The notes beneath the pieces were generated by a model, which saw nothing but the letters and a program-made list of their open reading frames with translations, made no database searches and was not told the origin of the DNA. A stretch of DNA of 64,000 bases from Hygrophila difformis. Its lineage: Eukaryota > Streptophyta > Magnoliopsida > Lamiales > Acanthaceae. The DNA is taken from the NCBI GenBank assembly GCA_030278955.1, contig JAOANR010000012.1, positions 26,157,977 to 26,221,976 of the forward strand, read 5' to 3'. Made by a program: the position numbers and the translations under genes. Below are positions 12,601 through 23,014 of this stretch, piece after piece; the stretch's first letter is position 1, and every line of letters begins with the position of its first letter.

Positions 12601-13812
12601 AAGAATAGAATAGTTAACCCTATCATTTGGTGTAAGCAGAGGCAACAATTCCGTGTTTCAATTTAAGACCACATATATATAGATCATGCTCAACACAATA
12701 AAACTATACACAAATCTTCACTTAGGATTAAACGTCTCAACACTTGAAATAATAGATCTGATCTACTCACAATTCTTCATTAAAAAAGAAATAGACTTAA
12801 ACTATACACACTTCTTCATTTTGGCTGTGTTAGGTAAATAGCTGATAGACCAATTTTTAGCTGATTTTGGAGCTTCTAGTTGTTTGATAACTAGATTTTT
12901 AGAATAGATGATTGGTTCCAAAAAATAGTTTTGAAAACACTGCTTTTTTAGCGGTTTGGTTTTAACAGTTAGTTTTTACACTTTTATCAATTAATTTTCA
13001 TTATCAGTTAATTTTTACCAAACACTTTTTAATAAATGCATCATCAAAACAATATCAAACTTACTTAGCTAACACATAACACATAGTACTTGCTAACAAT
13101 TAATATAATTAGGTAACAACTAACAAATAATAAATGTGAATGCTTGCATAAGTTTAATTTCTTAGAATCCGTGTAGGAAGTGGAGAGCATTGTTCAACCC
13201 AAGTTGAAAGAAGAACTAAATGAGAACAACAAGACACCCGAAGTCTTGTTTACTGAAGAGCACAGGGAGCTTGTCAAAGACGCGGAAAGCTGGATGAAAA
13301 GCACGTCGGGATCAAGTATGATTGTTGGGACGCTCATTGCAGCAGTCATGTTCACGACAGCGTTCACCGTTCCTGGGGGTAATAAAAACGATACTGGCCT
13401 GCCAACCATGCTGGACTCTTACCCGACAGCATTCTTGATCTTCATGATTTCTAATGCGTTATCGCTCTTCAGCTCCTCGACGTCGTTGTTAATGTTCTTG
13501 GGAATTCTTACAGCCCGGTACGCAGAAGAAGATTTCCTGAGATCATTGCCGACAAAGTTGATCTTCGGACTACTGTGCTTGTTCGTCTCGGTTGTGACAA
13601 TGATGTCCTCCTTTGGGGCAGCATTGTATCTGATCCTCCACGCCAGGTTATCTTGGGTAACTATTCCGATTATCATTCTGTCGGTGATTCCAATCGCTCT
13701 GTTCTCGGTTCTCCAGTTTCCTATATTGATTGAGATGAGCTTCCGCACTTATGGTTCTGGGATATGTAACAAGCCTAAGAAAAATGCCCTTTGGAAGTTT
13801 TTTAGATGCTAA
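9694..13812 (+). CDS. Ankyrin-repeat/PGG-domain membrane protein (ACD6/ITN1 type) with N-terminal DUF4219/UBN2-like region
   Basis: Seven exons (9694-10051, 10609-11094, 11200-11349, 11526-11666, 11778-11819, 12146-12582, 13177-13812) join with GT-AG introns into 2250 nt without a stop, 749 residues. Residues 1-115 resemble the DUF4219/UBN2 region (LTEENYVQWKRCLRNYLLGH...LWGVV, ...NALALHAIQLSCG). Residues about 125-260 hold ankyrin repeats (TALHIAILCGHIEIAEYLVD, TALSLAAICGEIKLGRKLVD). Exon 6 adds further repeat-like helices ending FLHLAAKL. Residues about 560-730 are the PGG domain: ESWMKSTSGSSMIVGTLIAA, then FTVPGG and four hydrophobic segments. The family acts at membranes in defence and salt/ABA signalling; the exact role here is unknown. 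The start at 9694 is the first ATG after the poly(T), but an upstream exon cannot be excluded. A broken second copy of the last exon lies at 55321. Confidence 0.88.
10130..10157. repeat. (TAA)n microsatellite
   Basis: About nine units of a TAA/ATA repeat in intron 1 of the ankyrin/PGG gene. Confidence 0.8.
10333..10509 (+). mobile_element. SINE with 17-bp target duplication
   Basis: A 177-bp non-coding body ends in a short A run. It is flanked by a perfect direct repeat ATTGCATATGATCATTA at 10316-10332 and 10510-10526. The 5' part has a tRNA-like A-box segment (GAACTGAGTGGTATGAGGC). Length, A tail and long target duplication fit a tRNA-derived plant SINE. It lies in intron 1 of the ankyrin/PGG gene in sense orientation. 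Confidence 0.8.
11864..11960 (+). mobile_element. CACTA-transposon end fragment (candidate)
   Basis: It begins CACTACAATAAAATTCATTT and has subterminal repeats of the type TTTAGCGACCGA (twice), which are typical of plant CACTA elements. The other end is not seen in this intron, so it is a solo end or a decayed element. Confidence 0.45.
12827..13035. mobile_element. MITE-like element (candidate)
   Basis: The left end (GGCTGTGTTAGGTAAATAGCTGATAG) and the right end (TTTACCAAACACTTTT) form a weak inverted pair often seen in plant hAT-type MITEs. It lies in intron 6 of the ankyrin/PGG gene. No target duplication was recognised. Confidence 0.35.
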
Positions 13813-14377
13813 TACTGATCTATATTTTAGGTTGAGCACATATATATATATATCCTTGTGGATCTATTTAAGGTGTTATATGTAGCTTGTGTATGCAGGG
13901 GCTTCACAGAGGCCCCCTCCCTCCATTTACCACTATACATGATCTCGTTGGTATGCTATATAGCTAATGCAGTTCTTAATTAATTATGCAATAAACAATT
14001 GGAAGATTACTTGTATACCATTCACTTTATTCATCTTTGTTTGTCATTGAAGGGTTGATGCATGTTACACCAACCCAAGATAAAAACCAAATTAAAATAG
14101 TCGGGAAAATGTACTATATTGTCCTTTTCGTTTATAAAAAAATCCAAAATAGTCGTTTTTCTATTTTTCGCCCGATTAATCCTCTACGTTTACAAATAAT
14201 ATCCAAAATAGTCATTTTTATACTAAACATGTACTTTGAGCTAATCAATTCCTTAATTATGCCCACATAAAATGTTCAAAATTCGACTACACATATGGCA
14301 TGCCAAATATTAATGAATTGAAATAAAATTAATTAAAATAAATAATTAAATTAAAAGTTTAATTAGAATAATACATA
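13813..14377. other. 3' flank of the ankyrin/PGG gene
   Basis: Presumed 3' UTR. About 13813-14055 has a diverged duplicate downstream of the second exon copy (55935-56326), which shows that the duplicated unit included the gene's 3' end. The rest holds no gene I recognise. Confidence 0.6.
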
Positions 14378-14636
14378 CTTCTTCCATTCTTGAATGTTTT
14401 TTACAAACCAACTTTACACGCAGTCCAATGCATATTTTAAACCATTAATAACTCAAGTTTGGTACAAGTAAAAATTCTAGAAGTTCGATATTTAAAAACT
14501 ACACGACGGGACGAATCTAACAAGATCTCACTTGACTATATTTTAACTTGTATATCTAATAAAACTTTAAATAAAAGATCGGTGTGTGAATAATAACATA
14601 TTTTCAAATGTCAAAAACATTCAAGAACCGAGGAAG
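14378..14636. mobile_element. Stowaway-type MITE
   Basis: The ends CTTCTTCCATTCTTGAATG and (reverse complement of the right end) CTTCCTCGGTTCTTGAATG are inverted repeats of about 25 bp flanked by TA (14376-14377, 14637-14638). It has no coding capacity. Confidence 0.8.
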
Positions 14637-14749
14637 TATATATTAAGAAGGTTGTGCTAATTTTCTGAGGTCCAGTCTTTTGCAAAGTCCCCTTATTTTT
14701 GCAAACGTACCCATTATTGTATATGGTATTTATTGCCACATCTCATTAA

Positions 14750-15854
14750 GGGGAAAATTCCACTTTTAGTCCATAAGATTTCTTCTCACACACTTTTGGT
14801 TCCAAGTTTATAAAATTTCTACTTTTGGTCCCATTAGATAATTATTTTTTTCAATTTTGGTCATTTAGTCTATTTTTTTAAGAAAACAATCATATGGGAT
14901 TAATGTACAATTTTTTTTAAATTTTTTTTTATTTGCAAAATGCCCCTATCCAATTAAAAAACCATAACTCATTTAATTAAATTCAAATTTATTCATTTGT
15001 ACAAAATTAAATTATTTTTGAATTTAATAAAATATTTTTTTATAAAATATTAAATTTTAATTTGTTAAAAAGATATATTTTACTTCCTCCGTTTTTTTGT
15101 TAGCTACATTTGCGAAATGACTACTGTTCATTCTCATACTTTGACTTAAAGTTTTATCATAGTTAGACATGTTAAAATATAGCCAAGTAAGATCTTGTTA
15201 GATTCGTTTAGTCCTGTACTTTTTAAGTATTAAACATTTAGAATTTTTACTTGAACCGAACTTGAATTATCAACTGGGGGTCCGTAGCAAACATTTTAAA
15301 ATAGAGGAAGTATGAAATTTGTTAAATATAATATTTTAGTTAATATTTTTTGAATAACATTAAAAAAATATCAAAAAATACTACAATACACATGAAATAA
15401 ATACTACTTTACATTTATAAAAAAAATTTAAAAATAATATGTAATATGTATTAATTAAAATATTTTATTTTTATTTTATATGTTGAATTATATATATTTT
15501 GATTCAATATAATATATAATAAATATAAATATTTATAATAAAACTTTAATTATTATTTTTTAATAAATATTATATTCTAGTAATTTTATAAATAATTTTA
15601 TTTGTACAAATATATAAAATTGAGTTTAATTAAATGAGTTATGATTTTTTAATTGGATAGGGACATTTTGCAAATAATTTTTTTTTAAAAAAATTGCAGA
15701 TTGACCCCATATGATTTTTTTTTCTTAAAAAATAGACCAAAAGACCAAAAGTTGAAAAAATAGTTATCTAGTGGGACCAAAAGTGGAAATTTTATTTAAT
15801 TGGGATCAAAAGTGGGTGAGAGAAATTCTATGGGACCAAAATTGGATTTTCCCC
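14750..15854. mobile_element. Foldback element with about 300-bp terminal inverted repeats, Mutator-like
   Basis: The left arm starts GGGGAAAATTCCACTTTTAG. The right arm read backwards starts GGGGAAAATCCAATTTTGG, and similarity continues for about 300 bp (for example 'tttgcaaaatg.ccctatccaatta' in both). A 9-bp direct repeat TCTCATTAA flanks it (14741-14749, 15855-15863). Long inverted arms with 9-bp duplications are typical of non-autonomous Mutator-like elements. The centre is AT-rich and carries a nested MITE. The right end lies only about 100 bp upstream of the defensin-like TATA box. Confidence 0.8.
15083..15310. mobile_element. Stowaway-type MITE nested in the foldback element
   Basis: The ends CTTCCTCCGTTTTTTTG and (right end, reverse complement) CTTCCTCTATTTTAAAATG are flanked by TA dinucleotides at 15081-15082 and 15311-15312. 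It interrupts the inner edge of the left arm. Confidence 0.7.
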
Positions 15855-15954
15855 TCTCATTAAGGCATGAAACAATGAGTGATGGGGCATGTTTCATTTA
15901 ATAACAATAAAATGAGATATCCAAGTTATGAAAAAAGTGAACGTATGCAACGCC

Positions 15955-15962
15955 TATAAAAT
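15955..15962 (+). promoter_or_regulatory. TATA box of the defensin-like gene
   Basis: TATAAAAT 73 bp before the ATG at 16035, the only good TATA element in the 90 bp between the foldback element and the gene. Confidence 0.65.
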
Positions 15963-16034
15963 GGGAATAATAGTATTTTCAATTACATGAAGTATATGCG
16001 AAGTCTCACACAAACGATAATAACAAATCGAAAA

Positions 16035-16396
16035 ATGAAGGGTTCTATTGCGGCTGTTTTTCTACTACTGCTAATTGGGATCTGCAATGGTAATAATCCG
16101 TTTCCAACTTGTACTCCATATTAGTATTTTTAATGGTTCTCGGAAAATTTAGTTTTCAAAAGATTGTGTTAGAACAAAATATTTGATGATTGGAAAATTA
16201 ATGAGATATTTGAAGTATTGGTGCAGGGAATGTAGAGGTGAAGGAAACCTGTTCAGAGCCAATTCAACCAGGAGCGTCTCTGTGTAAAGTGGGAAAATGC
16301 ACTGAAATCTGTCAGAACAAGCATGGCTCTGATGCCACTGGTCGTTGTGTCACAATTGATATGTGCTACTGTTATTATCCTTGTAATAAAAATTAG
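16035..16396 (+). CDS. Secreted defensin-like (DEFL) cysteine-rich peptide
   Basis: Exons 16035-16089 and 16227-16396 (GT-AG intron of 137 bp, phase 1) encode about 74 residues. Residues 1-18 are a signal peptide (MKGSIAAVFLLLLLIGIC). The mature part has eight cysteines in the order C...C...C-x3-C...C...C-x-C-x3-C (KCTEIC, GRC, MCYCYYPC), which matches the cysteine-stabilised alpha-beta pattern of plant defensin-like peptides. The intron directly after the signal peptide is also typical of that family. Members act in the apoplast as antimicrobials or as signals in reproduction; the sequence does not decide between them. It lies between the intact ankyrin/PGG gene and the retrotransposon stack. 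Its promoter is cut short by a foldback transposon. Confidence 0.85.
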
Positions 16397-16850
16397 TAGC
16401 CATACTCATGGCTCATAAATAAGACATCCTATTCCTATTGCTATTGTTATGTTGTTTCACTATAAGCGTTTACTTAGCTTATGGAGTACTCTATATATGG
16501 GAAAATTTCCTAATTCTTCAGCATATGTCGACGCAGTTAACATGTAAAATTGAATGAGAAAAAATTATGGGATCACTGGAATATTTTTTCTCAAGCCTAA
16601 AATTAGAGTTTGGAGTTTGAAATTAATGGTGAAAATTAGTTTTAAATTGAGAAAATTTTGAGTAATGATGTTTGGTGATAGAGTTTAAAATTATAGTTTA
16701 GAGGTTAGAGATTAGTGGTTATAAAATTAATATTTACTATGTAGATTTTTAAGTTAGTTTTAATATATACTAGTTTAAAGCTAAACGCTAAACACTGCGT
16801 TTTTTTTTATTTTTTTGTTTTCAAACTCAGCCTAAGTAAAAGTATCCAAT
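16397..16850. other. Spacer ending in the LINE target duplication
   Basis: AT-rich spacer without ORF. Its last 13 bases (16838-16850, aaaagtatccaat) recur at 55031-55043 and mark the site where the founder LINE inserted. Confidence 0.7.
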
Positions 16851-17557
16851 AGAGTTTTGGGATCTACTCGCTCAAAAATGGACTATAGAGGATGGGGCAT
16901 TTTGGTGTTTGTCGGGGGATTTTAATGCGGTCAGGGGGGCGAGTGAGAGGTTGGAGAGAGTGTGGATTCGGGTTCTGCTAGGGAGTTAGGAAGTTCACGG
17001 ATAGTGTGGGTTGGTGGACTTACCTATGGAGGGTAGTCAGTTTACGTGGGGGGGGGGGGGGGGGAGCTAGCAGTCGTCTTGATAGATTCCTGCTTTCGCC
17101 GAATTGGCTTTGTTTGGAGGGGGCGATGATTCAAAGTAGGTGTGAGTCGGTCTTATCGGATCATTACCCGGTGAGGTTGTCGGTGGGAGAAAAGGACTGG
17201 GGCCCCAAAGCTTTCAGGCTATTTAGCTACTGGATGGAGGAAGGGGTTTCTCGGACATGGTGAGGTCAGTGTGGGAGGAGGGTAGTATCTCTGGTGGCTG
17301 TAGGTTGGTTGGTAAACTTAAAGCTCTTAATCTGGTATTAAAAGGTGGGGTGGTTATAGTGCTTCAGATTTGGAGTCTCGTATCAAAGGGTTTCAGGAGG
17401 AGATTGAGGTTATTGAGGAAAACTTCCAGGAGAGCAGTTTTGAGGAGGGGGACAGGCTGGCTTGGGTTTGCAAGAAAAGGGAGCTTAAGAGGTTGTTGTT
17501 GGCTGAAGTCATATTGGCATTATTAAAGTTGGGGATGTAGTTTTCGACGAGCCTAGA
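16851..17557 (+). pseudogene. LINE endonuclease fragment
   Basis: Readable pieces include FWCLSGDFNAV, GLVDLPMEGSQFTW and SRLDRFLLSPNWL, then VLSDHYPVRLS with the catalytic D-H pair, and WGPKAFRLFSYW. These are the middle and end of an APE-like endonuclease. Stops and frameshifts are present. A run of 17 G (17048-17064) sits where the intact LINE has the codons for GRGGR. The end (17520-17557) jumps to a later part of the protein, so some 35 codons are deleted. Confidence 0.8.
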
Positions 17558-20199
17558 TGATAATGGCCAGAAATGTCCATTATTTCAATCAATTTCCGTG
17601 TCTAAAACGGGCATTTGATCGCATTCTGGTCTTATATTAAATAAGAAAGCAGTTGAATTGGACTGATTTATGCATAATTGTAAAAATAATAAGCTGGTAT
17701 GAAAAATGCATAAATATGTAATTTTATTACACATTTATGTTAGAAAAATCAAAAAATATGGGAAAAAGAAAAGAAAAGAAAAGGAAACAAAAAGATGGTA
17801 AAAGAAATGAAAACCCACAAAAAGTCAAATTTTCAGGTAATTACGACGCTGAACATTGTATAGCGTCGTAGCCGAGCATAGCATCGTAGGCAGAAATGGA
17901 GACAGAACTTTGAAGGAGGAACTACGACGCTATGAAGGATTATTTAAGTCATTAATCATGGATTAGTTCCATAACCTTGCATGAGAAACCAATGTCTTTC
18001 ATGCAAGGCATCCTCTTGTAATTTTCTTTTTTGGTCTTTCTTGTGATGTGTGAATGAACAGTAAAAGATATCACAGAATAATGTTGGCGAACGGTCCCTT
18101 CACCGGGAAATGAAGTAGCCTGTAGTCTGTATATTGATTGCTGTTTGTTATTTTGCATGGTTTGTATAATAATTAAAGAGGTCAGGCGAACGGTCCCCTC
18201 ACCGGGAAATGAAGTAGCCACTCGGTTAACTGTTATTCAAATACAGTTTTATTTTCTTTATCTTAATTTCTAAACCCAAATTCTGATCTGTAATATAAGT
18301 CAGTCAATATCTGTCAATATTAGCTGATGAGCATTACAGAGAGGAAACATGTAGGTTTTTATCTGAATTCACAGACAGTGGAGGCCCAACTGGTAGCGAC
18401 ACTACCATTATAGGGTTTTTGCTGTCTAAATTCATTCCATCCGAATAGTTGGGAAATTGGACAGCAGATGTTTTCAGTCCACCTAATTATTCTGCCACCA
18501 CTTTTAGCCCCACGGCTGATTCATATCTGTGTCTCGCATTCTGTCTAGACCCACCACTATATTTTGGGTCAATTAATTTTACGCTTCCATATATCTTTAT
18601 GCATGATATTATTATGTAATTATTGTGGTCTATAATATTTTGGGATCCTTCCCTTGGACAGTAGAAGTCTAGATTTTAAGAGATACAGCATATTAAATTT
18701 CCAACAAAAATTCATTTATGAAATCCAGATCTAAGTAAGGGATAAATTCCTCAGTTATGACTAGTTCATATTCGATCAGGGATTGATTTTGGGGAATTAG
18801 AAGCAGAGTCAGCAATTAGGTCTCTTCTAGACTGAAAGGGTCTGTGTTCTTATTGAGAGTCTAGTACCTGTTTAGGGAATGATTTTCATATTTATTATTT
18901 TCCAAAATTGCTGTGTATTGGGAACCTAATCTTAACTAGCACACCGAGATGGGATCTACTTGGATTCAAATACAGTGTGTTGGATAATTTTAGAGGAACA
19001 ATATATAGGCCTTGGTTACTTTCTAAAATAGGGTTGAGTTTCTTTCAACTGCTATCCTCTTCTGCCAAAGCCTATTCTTGAGTCTTGAGCGAGTGCATCC
19101 GGAACGAACTAACCCATTGGTTCGTTTCATTAGTTTGTATCTCATAATCACCCGAAAGGAAGTGAACACCGCGAGCGATTCACGGAGATCCGGGAATTCT
19201 TGATCCACGCTCGGTCATTCTGACTGGGGGCTTTTTTCTACTACCAGTACGAAGCTTTTGAAACTCCCCTGTGATAGGATTTTAAATGCTTTCTTTACTA
19301 CTTTCTTTTAATCGCTTTCGTAGAGGTAACTCGGATGTGTCACTAGATCTTCTAACTGCTACTAGGACTGAGAGTTAAGGGATAGTTCAGGCTTATTTCT
19401 AGACTTTGGGTGTGACATGAGGGAATGATAGCAGTACTTGACATCTCAGTAAATGATTTGTCGGGTGTTGCTCATCCACCACAGATGAAATAACATACCC
19501 TGGCCGGGGAAGTTGTGAATCTGTGGTATCTTAGAATTTGCGGTCTTAAAAACGTGTAAACTCATACTGTAAGTACCTGTCTGTTAAATGGAACGTAGTA
19601 TTGAGAGCATGAGAACTAGCTATCTGACAGGATTATCCCAAACAAAGATCCGTGTATAAAAATGGAAGTTTAAATATGCTTTATCCAAATCTTGTCCAAA
19701 TTTTATTCTTTTCTCCCTATCCTTTCTGTCATCTTTATGATTCAGCTTCATAGTCAGTATAGCATAGATTTACTGTTTTCATAGCATAATCTTTACCGCT
19801 TCCTCAGATGATTTCGTCTGCCTTCTAGATTTAATTCATGTGTGCTTTGTAGATTTAATTGCTTTCATAGCTTAGTTTACATTCAGTCATGTAGTTGTTA
19901 GTCCAACTTCAAAACTGATTTGAGCAATACGAGTGGAAAATCTAGTAAAACGGCGTGGGACCTGCTTCTATCGCACATCCTCCAGTGAACGATCCGGTCT
20001 TACTATAAATTACTGCAATTTTTGACACTGTGCGCTTTCGGGCCACAGTTTCCTACATGAGTATATAAAAACGTGACAACCTATAAATATATCCCTAATC
20101 CCAACTCCATCTTCATAATTGATTCCTTTTAATAAAATTAAACTGGGATTATTATTTTTCAGAAAATACTCATATAATGGGAAATTGTCAAAAGTTTCA
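17558..20199 (+). repeat. 5' LTR of the Athila-type element, internally deleted
   Basis: Aligns with the 3' LTR (30890-32220 plus 44061-47102), but about 1.7 kb is missing at the point 17932/17933. The lost part corresponds to about 31281-32220 and 44061-44834 of the 3' LTR and contains the TATA box (31498) and all but the first four-site module. What remains of the modules is at 17842-17888 and 17923-17932. Confidence 0.85.
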
Positions 20200-20217
20200 T
20201 GGCGCCGTTGCCTGGGA
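20200..20217 (+). other. Primer binding site of the Athila-type element
   Basis: TGGCGCCGTTGCCTGGGA directly follows the LTR end. The TGGCGCCGTTGCC core is the primer binding site commonly found in Athila elements. Confidence 0.8.
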
Positions 20218-20355
20218 GGATGCAGCGCCGTTTTATTAGAGAACTACATTCCTGATTGCTCATAGTTAGCTTATATCTATAAGTATGTATACACCACTGA
20301 ACCAGTTCTAACCTGGAGAATGTGCAGGTACTGTCATCGTTGAGTCCATTGTTCT

Positions 20356-21801
20356 ATGCAAAAGAGAAAGCAGACACCAGCCGAGATCCCGTTCAACGCA
20401 GAAATCGAAAAAACAGCTCATCGTCTAAGGGCAAAAGCTAGACAGAGGAAAGAACGGGAAAGGCAGGCACTACTCTCTCCAAGCACAAGTAGCGGCATCT
20501 CAGACATGACGGATAACCAAGGCATTCCCCCGATCATACCACCAAACCCACCACTCCAGCATATCCAAGAGGATCCCGAAGACGTGAATGATGAGAACTT
20601 GGACGATCCCCCTCCCCAGGTCAATCAGGGAGGCGGGAACGCACAAAATCTCGGCCAGCAACCCTTCGAGATTCCTCCCAACAACCAAAATGACCAACAC
20701 GTTCATAACCAAAACATCCTCAATAACCCAAATTTTCAGAACCCTCAGTATCAAAACCCCCAGTTTAACCAGAACCAGTTTCCTCCCAATCCCAATGATC
20801 CCAATAACTACTTTCAGAACTACAACCAGCAGCCTCAGTATCAAGGGGGAATGGACAACAATCAGCAACCTGCCGCTGCGCATTACATGCAACCAATCAT
20901 AGAACCCTACCTAAACATTCCAGGGAGGGCACCTATTATTGCAAGGAATTTCGAACTTAAACCAGCATTGATTAATCTGGTGCAGAATAGTCAGTTTGCT
21001 GGAGCCAACCATGAAGATCCGCATGACCACTTGGCAACGTTCTTGGAGCTATGTAACACCATAAAGAATCAAGGAGTCTCCCCGAACACTATCCGAATGA
21101 TGTTGTTTCCATTTTCACTTGCGAGCGAGGCAAAGACAAGGTACAAATCATTGCCAGTCAACCAAAGAAGCATGTGGGAGGACATAGTGCGAAACTTCTT
21201 GGTAAAGTATTTTCCGGAGTGGAAAGTTGATGAAGGAAGATAAAAAATCGCTGAATTCAAAATGAGACCAGAAGAATCGCTGTATGATGCAAAGGAGAGA
21301 TTCATGAACCTGCTAAGGAAGTGCCCACAGCATGGATTCTAACCGTGGTAGCAGCTGAGGAAGTTTTACAGTGGGCTGACGCCAGCCTGGAAACACATGC
21401 TCGACGTTGCAGGGGGACAACATTTACTGCATATGCCGATGGATCAAGCATGGGCTAAGATTGAAACAATGTATGTAAACAGAACATTATTGAATGATGA
21501 TAATGCAGAAACCCCTCCCCGTGGTTTGTGTGCTGTAGGTACCCCAGAAAAGAAGGATCTCGAAAAGCTGAAGGACCAGGTTGCAGTGCTAGCATTGAAT
21601 CAGGAAGCAGGCAGTTCCACACAAGTACAGTCCTCAGATGCAATTTGTGGCCTTTGTCAGGGACCACGTCATACTGATACCTGCCAACAAGTCACAACTG
21701 AGAATTGCAACTATGCTGGAGGGTTTCCTAACCGTCACCCTAACCTGTCCTACTCAAACAACAACGCCCTGAATGCGCACATGTTAACCCAGCCCACCTA
21801 G
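20356..21801 (+). pseudogene. Athila-type gag, interrupted by in-frame stops
   Basis: The frame opens at ATG 20356 and reads a basic N-terminus, then an Asn/Gln/Pro-rich stretch (about residues 75-185). The retrotransposon gag domain follows (FELKPALINLVQ, EDPHDHLATFLELCNTIK, LFPFSLASEAKTRYKSLP). In-frame stops stand at 21241, near 21340-21351 and at 21799. The frame is otherwise kept across them (RPEESLYDAKERFMNLLRKC, then GGQHLLHMPMDQAWAKIETM). A Cys-rich part follows (CGLCQGPRHTDTC). The damage is point mutations, not rearrangement. Confidence 0.85.
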
Positions 21802-22115
21802 TTCAATCAACCACAAAATTTCCAACAGAACCAACCGTTCCAACCCAGGCCTCAAAACTTCCAGAACCCCAACTTTCAGCCCCAAATACAGCAGAGACCT
21901 AATCAGAACCAGAATTTCCAGGACCAACAAAATTTTCAGGGCCAGCAGCAGTTTAATCCCAATCCCAACCAGAACCAGAACCAGAATTGGAATCAAAACC
22001 AGCAAAAGCCACCTTCCAGATTGGAGACCCTCATGACTGATTTCATTACCAATCAAAAGAAATCAACACTCAGTTACAGGCCTCCATTCGAAATGTAGAG
22101 ACTCAGGTCACATAG
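21802..22115 (+). pseudogene. Gln/Asn-rich gag-pol linker remnant
   Basis: Repetitive NFQNPNFQ-type sequence continuing the gag frame after the stop at 21801. It is low in complexity and has no domain. Confidence 0.6.
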
Positions 22116-22982
22116 ATGGCTAAGGAGATGCAAAAGCGGGACCAAGGAGCACTGCCCAACACTGCTGAGAAAAACCCTCAGTGTAAAGCCATCACACTGA
22201 AATCTGGGAAAATTCTGGAGGGACCAAAAAGCAGGGAAAGACTGGGAAGAGAACAGGAACTGGGAGATGATATTGAGGAGAATGAAAACGATGCTGAGAA
22301 AGAGGCAGCCAATTTGCAGACTGAAGCTGCAGCAGACCAGGCTGAAAACGGTAAAGGTGAAGGTATAAATTCTGACCTCTCACCACAAAAAGCTTTTGAT
22401 AATAACAAATTCATGCCAAGGGTCCCATACCCAGCAAGGCTGAAAGATAAACAACAAGATTTGAAGTTTGAAAAATTTCTGAAAAGACTAATATAAGTTG
22501 AGATTACCATTCCTTTGATTGAAATGATCTCTGAAATGCCAACCTATGCTAAGTTTTTAAAAGAAATGGTTTCAGGAAAAAGAAAGGTTGAGCAGGATGA
22601 ACTAGTGGTACTCAATAGCACTTGTAGTGCTATCATTCAGAAGAAGCTGCCAGAGAAGAAAGAAGACCCCAGATGCTATACTCTGCCGATCAGGATTGGC
22701 CAAATCAGCGCTGGACAAGGATTATGCGACCTCAGCTCCAGTATAAACGTCATGCCATTAACCATGGTGAAACGTCTCAAGCTTGGAGTGGTGGAACCCA
22801 TCAAAATGAGGCTCCAACTGGCAGATAGGTCAATTACAAAGCCAGTCGGGATCCTGAAAGATGTGATCATCAAAGCAGGCAGCACGCCATTTCCGGTGGA
22901 TTTTATCATTTTGGACATCGAAGAGGATTCCGACATGCCTCTCATCTTAGGCAGGCCATTCCTGGCCACAGGCGGACCTTGA
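22116..22982 (+). pseudogene. Athila-type protease region
   Basis: Two frame segments (22116-22496 and 22515-22982). The second has the retropepsin fold signature ending DMPLILGRPFLATGG. The usual active-site motif D-L-G-A-S of this lineage reads D-L-S-S-S here, so the active-site glycine is lost. Confidence 0.75.
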
Positions 22983-23014
22983 TCGACGCCAAATCTGGAA
23001 AGGTGACGCTCTGA

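Noticed and set aside
22178..22510. Minus-strand ORF of 110 codons opposite the Athila protease region
   Set aside because: Shadow of the plus-strand frame, low-complexity Ser-rich, with no family features.
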